This document shows, piece after piece, positions 1 through 2,995 of a stretch of 5,046 bases of DNA. The first letter of the stretch is position 1. Each line of letters begins with the position of its first letter. A program made the position numbers and the translations under genes. Source of the DNA: an uncultured Selenomonadaceae bacterium (GTDB taxonomy: Bacteria > Bacillota > Negativicutes > Selenomonadales > Selenomonadaceae); assembly GCA_945637225.1 (NCBI GenBank), contig CALZDE010000159.1, positions 1 through 5,046 on the forward strand, written 5' to 3'. The notes under the pieces are model-generated. The model saw only the letters and a list, made by a program, of their open reading frames with translations, was not told the origin of the DNA and ran no database searches.

Positions 1-182
1 GCGGTGTAAAGAGCAGGCCGGGACTGCTTGTCTTAAAGCATACCAATATGCCTGCCGCACTGGTGGAACTTGCATTTATCGACAATGACTCTGATGCAGA
101 ACTGTTGGCGAATAGGCAGGATGATTTTGCAAGAGCAGTAGCCCGTGGCATTACTGACTATTTTGCAAACCTCAAACATTAA
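1..182 (+). CDS. N-acetylmuramoyl-L-alanine amidase (Amidase_3), C-terminal fragment
   Basis: The frame starting at base 3 is open from the window edge to TAA at 180-182, giving the last 59 residues of a protein whose start lies to the left. The segment has the end of the Amidase_3 zinc amidase fold: a V-K-S-R-P turn, a hydrophobic strand, the H-T-N-M-P motif and L-V-E-L-A-F-I-D-N, followed by D-AELL and a final amphipathic helix. The Glu of LVEL (visible residue 22) corresponds to the family's catalytic glutamate. The zinc ligands would lie upstream. Such enzymes cleave the amide bond between N-acetylmuramate and L-alanine in peptidoglycan. Because small phage-type genes follow directly, I infer a prophage endolysin rather than a housekeeping cell-separation amidase, but the fragment alone cannot separate the two. 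The ending is natural, with no fused cell-wall binding domain after it. Confidence 0.85.
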   Translation, partial: GVKSRPGLLVLKHTNMPAALVELAFIDNDSDAELLANRQDDFARAVARGITDYFANLKH

Positions 183-211
183 GAGGTGGTAATTATGAAC
201 AAATATCAGAT

Positions 212-217
212 GGAGGT
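212..217 (+). promoter_or_regulatory. Ribosome binding site deciding the start of the 91-residue gene
   Basis: GGAGGT sits 7 bases before ATG 225. A competing upstream start, ATG 195, also has a purine-rich site (AAGAGGTGG, 181-189) that overlaps the end of the amidase gene. It would add only 10 residues, and those codons contain the better downstream site. I therefore prefer ATG 225. Use of both starts, or of ATG 195 as a coupled start, cannot be excluded. Confidence 0.6.
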
Positions 218-224
218 AATAGGA

Positions 225-500
225 ATGACAATTGAAGAATTTAAAAATGAAATTGTGGCAGATGTTAAAGATTATGCAACTGATACTGCAAAAACAGCTT
301 TTCTCGGCTGGGTAAAGGATAAGGTCGTTCCAGCAGTGAAGGAAATTGGCAACGCTTATTCAGATGCAGTCAAGGCTAGTGTAAAGGCAGACGACAGTGC
401 ATGGATTAAGTTTCGTGACAATTTGTTGATTCCTGCTATTATTTCAGCAGGAATTTGGGGAGTGGAGCAGATTGTAGATAAGGCTACAGCTGCTGAGTAA
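225..500 (+). CDS. Hypothetical prophage protein downstream of the endolysin (91 aa)
   Basis: I do not recognise this family. The 91-residue protein is predicted to be mostly helical. It has an acidic, amphipathic N-terminal half (EEFKNEIVADVKDYA), a middle alternating Lys/Asp with Ala (about residues 30-58), and a hydrophobic C-terminal patch LLIPAIISAGIWGV (residues 67-80) that is short for a full membrane span. It has no cysteine, no signal peptide and no catalytic motif. It follows the amidase gene closely, so the two are probably co-transcribed. Its position suggests a lysis-cassette or late-phage accessory protein, but it is not a typical holin with two or more clear membrane segments. 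A perfect 9-bp inverted repeat (429-437 with 446-454, 8-base loop) lies inside the coding region and encodes the start of the hydrophobic patch. The 195 start would make it 101 residues. Confidence 0.7.
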   Translation: MTIEEFKNEIVADVKDYATDTAKTAFLGWVKDKVVPAVKEIGNAYSDAVKASVKADDSAWIKFRDNLLIPAIISAGIWGVEQIVDKATAAE

Positions 501-510
501 CAAACGATAA

Positions 511-553
511 AAAACAAATAAAAAACACCAGTGTTTTGGCAGAACACTGGTGT
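511..553 (-). terminator. Intrinsic terminator on the minus strand (end of predicted antisense RNA)
   Basis: A perfect 11-bp stem (525-535 with 543-553, 7-base loop) is followed on the minus strand by a U-rich tract: A-runs at 520-525, 516-518 and 509-514 on the plus strand. On the plus strand the base after the stem is C, followed by GGAAAGG, so there is no plus-strand U-tract. The orientation therefore stops leftward transcription, although all neighbouring genes read rightward. This implies a minus-strand transcript to its right. Confidence 0.8.
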
Positions 554-669
554 CGGAAAGGTGGTGCATACCATGTTAGAGTATTTCTTACTCCACCTTA
601 TGGGTGATGATTTATCATTCTGGATGAACGTCCTCAATATAATCATCACTATAATCAACCTAATAGATT
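519..669 (-). ncRNA. Predicted cis-antisense RNA opposing the 32-aa peptide gene
   Basis: The existence and ends of this RNA are inferred. A minus-strand promoter (676-704) predicts a start near 669, opposite the peptide's stop codon, and the minus-strand terminator predicts an end near 516-520, for about 150 nt. The RNA would be complementary to the whole coding sequence of 573-671, its start codon and its Shine-Dalgarno site. That is the geometry of the antitoxin RNA in type I toxin-antitoxin loci, where it blocks translation and promotes RNase III cleavage of the toxin message. An accidental minus-strand reading frame starting near 658 runs through the terminator hairpin and has no ribosome site, so I regard the transcript as non-coding. 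Confidence 0.55.
558..599 (+). promoter_or_regulatory. Hairpin masking the Shine-Dalgarno site and start codon of the 32-aa peptide
   Basis: The Shine-Dalgarno sequence AAGGTGG (558-564) is perfectly complementary to CCACCTT (593-599) inside the coding region. Between them ATAC (568-571) can pair with GTAT (581-584), leaving the AUG (573-575) in a 9-base loop. A message folded this way would be poorly translated until processed or refolded, a common trait of type I toxin mRNAs. The pairing is seen in the sequence; the effect is inferred. Confidence 0.55.
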
Positions 670-671
670 AA
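573..671 (+). CDS. Small hydrophobic peptide, candidate type I toxin (32 aa)
   Basis: ATG 573 follows a good ribosome site (AAAGGTGG, 557-564, 8-base spacing) and the frame stops at TAA 669-671. The 32-residue peptide has two hydrophobic parts: EYFLLHLM near the N-terminus, then, after GDD, a longer stretch from LSFWMNVL through IIITIINLI (about residues 14-31) long enough to span a membrane. It ends in Asp and lacks the usual cationic tail. I cannot assign a named family. Three surrounding features point to a type I toxin: a masked ribosome site, a strong antisense promoter facing it, and a minus-strand terminator just upstream. No own plus-strand promoter is evident, so it may be read from the upstream late-gene transcript. 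Alternatively it is a tiny phage lysis accessory or a non-functional frame. Confidence 0.55.
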   Translation: MLEYFLLHLMGDDLSFWMNVLNIIITIINLID

Positions 672-682
672 GTTGATTATAG
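649..682. repeat. Perfect 11-bp inverted repeat at the end of the 32-aa gene
   Basis: CTATAATCAAC (649-659) and GTTGATTATAG (672-682) are perfect inverted copies around a 12-base spacer that holds the stop codon. The right arm contains the -10 box of the minus-strand promoter and the left arm contains an identical hexamer facing the other way. No U-tract follows on the plus strand. It could be a 3' hairpin stabilising the peptide message, or an operator over the antisense promoter. Confidence 0.6.
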
Positions 683-704
683 CAGAAAATAAGGTAAAAT
701 GCAA
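676..704 (-). promoter_or_regulatory. Antisense promoter 1 (minus strand)
   Basis: Read on the minus strand this is TTGCAT (704-699), a 17-base spacer and TATAAT (681-676). TGC sits immediately before the -10 box, so the extended -10 motif TGnTATAAT is complete. The expected start is about 669, opposite the stop codon of the 32-aa peptide. The surrounding TCTTGCATTTT is repeated in antisense promoter 2. Confidence 0.65.
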
Positions 705-711
705 GACTTTT

Positions 712-743
712 AGCGTATTGTTGTGAAATAGTACGCTGTTTTT
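712..743 (+). terminator. Weak intrinsic terminator after the 32-aa gene
   Basis: AGCGTATTG (712-720) pairs with TAGTACGCT (729-737), including two G-U pairs, around an 8-base loop. It is followed by G and five T residues (739-743). It probably ends the message of the 32-aa peptide and separates it from the next unit, which has its own promoter. The stem is modest, so read-through is likely. Confidence 0.5.
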
Positions 744-775
744 GTATAATAATTGTTTTGTTTTTGAAAAATGTA

Positions 776-804
776 TTGACAAATCTATTTAAAAGTGATA
801 TAAT
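776..804 (+). promoter_or_regulatory. Consensus sigma-70/sigma-A promoter for the second small-gene unit
   Basis: TTGACA (776-781) and TATAAT (799-804) both match consensus exactly and are separated by the optimal 17 bases. Transcription should start near 811, leaving a 5' leader of about 20 bases before ATG 831. No terminator with a U-tract is seen before 1373, so one message of about 560 nt could carry the genes at 831, 1027 and 1124. A second possible -10 box (TATAAT, 745-750, with TTGTGA at 721-726) lies upstream and is weaker. Confidence 0.85.
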
Positions 805-816
805 AAAATCGTAGAT

Positions 817-827
817 AAGGAGGTGAT
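817..827 (+). promoter_or_regulatory. Full-consensus Shine-Dalgarno site
   Basis: AAGGAGGTGAT matches the complement of the 16S rRNA 3' end over 11 bases. Its core GGAGG lies 7 bases before ATG 831. GGTGAT (822-827) is also complementary to ATCACC (900-905) inside the coding region, so long-range masking is possible. Confidence 0.85.
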
Positions 828-830
828 GAT

Positions 831-941
831 ATGGAGAATATACAATTGGTAATAGCTCTTATAAGTCTTGTAACGGCGATACTTCAGCTGGCAACTGCAA
901 TCACCGCATACAAGACCTACAAGAAAAACAACGATAAGTAA
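831..941 (+). CDS. Small membrane peptide with cationic tail, candidate type I toxin (36 aa)
   Basis: This peptide is expressed from a consensus promoter and a consensus ribosome site, unusual strength for so small a gene. It has a four-residue polar start (MENI), one uninterrupted hydrophobic helix from about residue 5 to 26 (LVIALISLVTAILQLATAITA), and a strongly basic tail (YKTYKKNNDK). The single helix with a charged C-terminus is the architecture of type I toxins such as the Fst, TxpA and holin-like toxin groups. I cannot say which family it belongs to, if any. A minus-strand promoter at 1004-1032 faces it, and its coding RNA can form a long imperfect hairpin (865-916). It resembles the peptide at 1027-1131 in length, helix and Y-K-K tail, suggesting paralogy. 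Alternatives are a small phage membrane protein or an exclusion factor. Confidence 0.7.
   Translation: MENIQLVIALISLVTAILQLATAITAYKTYKKNNDK
865..916 (+). repeat. Long imperfect hairpin inside the 36-aa coding region
   Basis: GTCTTGTA (865-872) and TACAAGAC (909-916) are perfect inverted copies. The adjacent bases 873-880 and 900-907 continue the stem with two mismatched or wobble positions on one strand and a single bulged base at 908. This gives about 16 paired positions around a 19-base loop. Both the mRNA and any antisense RNA would carry the fold. No U-tract follows, so it is not a terminator. Confidence 0.55.
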
Positions 942-960
942 AATCAATAACTTACCTTGA

Positions 961-995
961 AAGCGAAGCAGGGAGTCGCAATCCCTGCCTAGCTT
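961..995. repeat. Stem-loop downstream of the 36-aa gene, shared by sense and antisense RNAs
   Basis: A perfect 7-bp GC-rich stem GCAGGGA/TCCCTGC (968-974 with 982-988) encloses the loop GTCGCAA. A second stem AAGC/GCTT (961-964 with 992-995) lies outside a 3x3 internal loop. No U-tract follows on either strand, so termination is doubtful. It would sit at the 3' side of the peptide message and at the extreme 5' end of the antisense RNA, so its loop is a candidate contact site between the two. Confidence 0.6.
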
Positions 996-1003
996 CTATT
1001 ACC

Positions 1004-1032
1004 ATTATAATCTCCATATTGAGAAAATGCAA
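1004..1032 (-). promoter_or_regulatory. Antisense promoter 2 (minus strand), with overlapping plus-strand -10 box
   Basis: Read on the minus strand this is TTGCAT (1032-1027), a 17-base spacer and TATAAT (1009-1004). The -35 hexamer, its flanks (TCTTGCATTTT) and the spacing are identical to antisense promoter 1. The -10 lies in the palindrome ATTATAAT (1004-1011), which also reads TATAAT on the plus strand, but no -35 box supports plus-strand initiation. The -35 box overlaps the start codon of the next peptide gene. Confidence 0.6.
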
Positions 1033-1131
1033 GAATTAGTTTTAGGAATATCTATTGTATCATTGGTAATTTCAACAATTGCATGTGTATTATGGGTTAA
1101 GGTTTATAAGAAGGTGCAAGAAAATGGCTAG
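1027..1131 (+). CDS. Small membrane peptide (34 aa) overlapping a regulator gene
   Basis: The 34-residue frame starts at ATG 1027 and stops at TAG 1129-1131. It has a short polar start (MQE), a hydrophobic helix of about 21 residues (LVLGISIVSLVISTIACVLWV) and a basic, polar tail (KVYKKVQENG). The architecture and the LV-I-SLV and YKK positions resemble the 36-aa peptide at 831-941, so I infer a paralog. No convincing Shine-Dalgarno site precedes it (only GAG three bases before the ATG), so its translation may be weak or coupled. Its last 8 bases overlap the start of the 60-aa gene, and its tail codons contain that gene's ribosome site. Translation of the peptide could therefore control the downstream gene. 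It may instead be a degenerate toxin copy kept for coupling. Confidence 0.5.
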   Translation: MQELVLGISIVSLVISTIACVLWVKVYKKVQENG

Positions 1132-1306
1132 AGGTGGTGCTAGAGAAGGTGCAGGAAGACGACCAGCTGCACATGATGGAACTGAACGAAAAATGAGGTC
1201 TACCAGAGCATCGGATGCAGAATGGGAACTTATCAAGAAATTTGCTACGATTTTAAAAGACCATCCAGAAAAAGCTGAACGGATTATGTATGACTTAGAA
1301 CACTAA
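1124..1306 (+). CDS. Small basic, possibly ribbon-helix-helix DNA-binding protein (60 aa)
   Basis: ATG 1124 is preceded by AAGAAGGTG (1108-1116, 7-base spacing), so I prefer it to an earlier in-frame start that lacks a site. The protein opens with a glycine- and arginine-rich arm (MARGGAREGAGRRP), common in small phage and plasmid proteins including some terminase small subunits. After a polar linker, residues of about 24-54 read as a strand followed by helices: KMRSTRASDAEWELIKKFA, then ILK, then HPEKAERIM. The pattern of basic strand, Ser-Asp turn, E-W-E helix and second helix fits a ribbon-helix-helix fold, but I infer this only from pattern. It overlaps the 34-aa peptide by 8 bases. Plausible roles are autoregulator of the upstream peptide unit, protein antitoxin, or an ordinary prophage DNA-binding protein. 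The strong terminator that follows makes it the last gene of the unit. Confidence 0.75.
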   Translation: MARGGAREGAGRRPAAHDGTERKMRSTRASDAEWELIKKFATILKDHPEKAERIMYDLEH

Positions 1307-1327
1307 TATGACTAAATTTTAATAAAA

Positions 1328-1380
1328 CACATTCAAAAAGGCTTCTTGCAGATTTTAGCAGGAAGCCTTTTTTGAATGTG
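1328..1380. terminator. Strong, probably bidirectional intrinsic terminator
   Basis: GGCTTCTTGC (1340-1349) pairs with GCAGGAAGCC (1358-1367), with one wobble, around an 8-base loop. Six T residues follow (1368-1373) and five A residues precede (1335-1339), so it can stop transcription both ways. The outer arms CACATTC (1328-1334) and GAATGTG (1374-1380) extend the inverted repeat. It ends the small-gene unit on the plus strand. Confidence 0.9.
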
Positions 1381-1436
1381 ACATATTAAGAAGATATAAA
1401 AATATTTTAACCCCTAATTTAACCCCTTTTGAATGT
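1370..1436. repeat. TTTTGAATGT direct repeats (plus one inverted copy)
   Basis: TTTTGAATGT occurs at 1370-1379 and again at 1427-1436, and its complement ACATTCAAAA at 1329-1338 forms part of the terminator. Three copies within about 110 bases at the presumed prophage edge could be recombinase arm or core sites, or a chance result of the terminator arms plus AT-rich sequence. Confidence 0.4.
1406..1426. repeat. Two direct copies of TTTAACCCC
   Basis: TTTAACCCC is present at 1406-1414 and 1418-1426, a 12-base period that is unusual against the surrounding AT-rich sequence. The region lies just beyond the last prophage gene. It could be a protein-binding pair or part of an attachment region. 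Function is unknown. Confidence 0.5.
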
Positions 1437-1534
1437 TTAACAAAATAAAAACGGATAAAAAATAATCAAAACTACAAACAGCAAAAACAGCTAAAAACGC
1501 CATAGCAGCAGTATTTTAGTGGTCGGCTAACTTG

Positions 1535-1554
1535 TATTAAATTTTATTAAATTT
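1535..1554. repeat. Tandem duplication of TATTAAATTT
   Basis: Two exact, adjacent copies of a 10-base AT-only unit. It has no associated gene and may be replication slippage or a flexible binding region. Confidence 0.5.
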
Positions 1555-1567
1555 CACTTATTTTTAA

Positions 1568-1598
1568 TACTTCCGATAATTCATCGTTATCGGAAGTA
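1568..1598. repeat. Perfect 12-bp hairpin without U-tract
   Basis: TACTTCCGATAA (1568-1579) and TTATCGGAAGTA (1587-1598) are perfect inverted copies with a 7-base loop. Neither side carries a run of T suitable for intrinsic termination: after the stem come AA and TATCAT on plus, and TTAAAAATAAG on minus. It could be a transcript-stabilising structure, a factor-binding palindrome or a remnant of an element end. Confidence 0.6.
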
Positions 1599-1697
1599 AA
1601 TATCATAAACAAACTAAAGCAAAAACTTTTAAATTGAAATAAATCTTTTAAGTTCCTCAACTATGAATACAATTTAAATCACCTCGATAAGTGTGAT

Positions 1698-1750
1698 AAA
1701 AAAGAAGAAAAGGCTTTACCTGTTTTCTGGATAAAGTTGCTTTTCCTCTT
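1698..1750 (-). terminator. Terminator of the hydrogenase operon
   Basis: On the minus strand, 21-73 bases after the hybB-like stop codon, AAGAGGAAAAG (1750-1740) pairs with CTTTTCTTCTT (1712-1702) with one G-U pair. A second inner stem CTTTA/TAAAG continues the hairpin, which is followed by a six-base U-tract (1703-1698). The internal loop weakens it slightly. A T-rich sequence also follows on the plus strand, so it may work both ways between the converging units. Confidence 0.75.
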
Positions 1751-1770
1751 TTATTTCACTAAATATTATT

Positions 1771-2973
1771 TTAATTGTTAGGTCTTACAAAAGCCCAAAT
1801 AAGACTTCTAATATCTTTATTTTTATGTACATTTATCTGTACGGCGTGCTTACGTCCTAAAATATTGAGATTTTCTACTAAGAATGCGTATACCAGTGCA
1901 CCTGCTGATACCAATCCTATACTAATAAAAATTTCGCCTGCTGATGGGAAATAGCTTCCTGATTCATACATTGAGGTAAATACGCAATTCATACGATTTA
2001 CAACCACGCCCAGCACTGTGAGCCATGCATAACCTGCCAGACCAAACTTTGTATCAGCAATTGGGCTGAAAATAATTATTATGGGTATGATTATACCGAA
2101 TAGCATTTCGATACAATACATATTGCTTTGCAAGCCGCCTTGGAAGACGTAACTCCATAAATTCATGGTGAATAAATCATAAATCTTCATTAAAAGGTAC
2201 ACCAGCATGATACAGCCACCAATACGGGTGAGCTTTTTCATTACGTTATGAGGAATACCGTGCCCATAGGCTTTGCTGGCGAAGGATGATTCTACACCTA
2301 CCATAGCAGATCCTACAAAGAAAGATGACATGAGGAAATACAATGGAAGGAACTCACTCCACCACAGAGGAAACATTCTTTCCTTCATAATGAGAAACAA
2401 TCCGCCCAAAGAGGACTGATGCATCATTGGGAATATCAAGCCTATTACAATGAAAATCGGCAATACTCTTACTATGTACCTGTGGAGTCTCTTCGTCAGC
2501 ACTCTCTCGGTAAAGATTTCAAAAAATTCAAAGGTCAGTATGCTTGTGTAAATGGAAATACACCAAAATACTTCAAAAAGTACAGAAGAATATCCCCAAG
2601 AAAAATATGGTCTCCATGAGTTAAACCACTGCCCAATATCTAAAAATAAACCTGCTAAAACCAGTAAATATCCTAAGAGTGATGTCAAGAGTGCTCCTCG
2701 GCACACTACCTCAAATTCGTCAAAACGGAATATACTTACCAGCAAGGTTGTAGAATAACCGCCTCCTGCTAAGGCAACACCGCACATAACATCAAAGGCG
2801 ATCCATAATCCCCATGGAGTTTCATCACTGAGATTTGTAACGACTCCAAATCCTGTTAATAAGCGTATTGAAACAATAGCCAGCATTATCGCTACAAGAC
2901 CAGTCATAATAAATCTTCCCGGAGTAATAGTGAAATTCCAGCCGAATATCCTAAAGCATCTATAAAAATTCAT
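1771..2973 (-). CDS. hybB: HybB/NrfD-family integral membrane subunit of hydrogenase complex
   Basis: This 400-residue polytopic protein belongs to the HybB branch of the NrfD superfamily, which carries electrons between a periplasmic or cytoplasmic redox module and membrane quinones without haem or iron-sulfur clusters. About ten hydrophobic segments are visible. Family landmarks are PWGLWIAFDVMCGVALAGGGY near residues 53-73 (written here in family form), the MHQSSLGGLF motif at residues 184-193, a VNRMN motif at 325-329, and a YFPS-GEI entry to the last helix at about 341-348. Length matches the usual 390-400 residues and no motif is missing. ATG 2973 has an AAAGGGTGA site (2989-2981) 7 bases upstream. 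It follows the HybA-like gene by 22 bases and is the last gene of the operon. The symbol reflects family only: classical HybB serves [NiFe] hydrogenase 2, whereas here the partner is an [FeFe] enzyme. It is probably the quinone-facing anchor. Confidence 0.9.
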   Translation of the reverse strand: MNFYRCFRIFGWNFTITPGRFIMTGLVAIMLAIVSIRLLTGFGVVTNLSDETPWGLWIAFDVMCGVALAGGGYSTTLLVSIFRFDEFEVVCRGALLTSLLGYLLVLAGLFLDIGQWFNSWRPYFSWGYSSVLFEVFWCISIYTSILTFEFFEIFTERVLTKRLHRYIVRVLPIFIVIGLIFPMMHQSSLGGLFLIMKERMFPLWWSEFLPLYFLMSSFFVGSAMVGVESSFASKAYGHGIPHNVMKKLTRIGGCIMLVYLLMKIYDLFTMNLWSYVFQGGLQSNMYCIEMLFGIIIPIIIIFSPIADTKFGLAGYAWLTVLGVVVNRMNCVFTSMYESGSYFPSAGEIFISIGLVSAGALVYAFLVENLNILGRKHAVQINVHKNKDIRSLIWAFVRPNN

Positions 2974-2995
2974 TTCTTAGTCACCCTTTCCAGCC

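Larger units (their letters stand above)
817..997 (-). ncRNA. Predicted second antisense RNA (5' end near 997, 3' end unknown)
   Basis: The minus-strand promoter at 1004-1032 predicts an RNA starting near 997 that runs leftward over the 3' part of the 36-aa peptide message. Its first 37 bases would form the hairpin at 961-995. I find no minus-strand terminator between 750 and 960, so the left boundary given here is only nominal. The RNA may be shorter or may run on to the terminator at 511-553. It is the counterpart of the first antisense RNA but less well supported. Confidence 0.35.
1381..1770. other. Gene-poor junction between prophage-like region and hydrogenase operon
   Basis: These roughly 390 bases are very AT-rich and hold no frame with a plausible ribosome site. 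A 29-codon hydrophobic minus-strand frame from ATG 1503 has no Shine-Dalgarno site. What is present: the TTTAACCCC and TTTTGAATGT repeats, a tandem 10-base duplication TATTAAATTT (1535-1554), a perfect hairpin at 1568-1598, and the hydrogenase operon terminator at 1698-1750. No tRNA or complete integrase is seen. The convergent layout makes this the likely place of the prophage/host junction. Confidence 0.5.

Noticed and set aside
356..658. 100-codon minus-strand frame across the 91-aa gene and the small peptide region
   Set aside because: It has no ribosome site, lies antisense to two better supported plus-strand genes and reads through a strong minus-strand terminator hairpin.
1079..1123. 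N-terminal extension of the 60-aa regulator to an ATG at 1079
   Set aside because: The extra 15 residues have no ribosome site and lie inside the overlapping 34-aa peptide frame, while ATG 1124 has AAGAAGGTG at good spacing and starts the recognisable M-A-R-G-G arm.
1415..1503. 29-codon hydrophobic minus-strand frame starting at ATG 1503
   Set aside because: It could be read as another toxin-like peptide, but there is no Shine-Dalgarno site, no promoter and no charged end, and it is Phe/Leu-rich simply because the DNA is A-rich on the other strand.
1679..1700. ATCAC...GTGAT near-palindrome as a CRP/FNR-type operator
   Set aside because: The arms and spacing do not match the usual TGTGA-N6-TCACA or FNR layout, and the site lies downstream of both converging units rather than in a promoter.
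2419..2758. Plus-strand frames of 66 and 68 codons inside the hybB-like gene
   Set aside because: They are antisense shadows with no ribosome sites and polar, low-complexity translations. The minus-strand gene is complete and family-typical.
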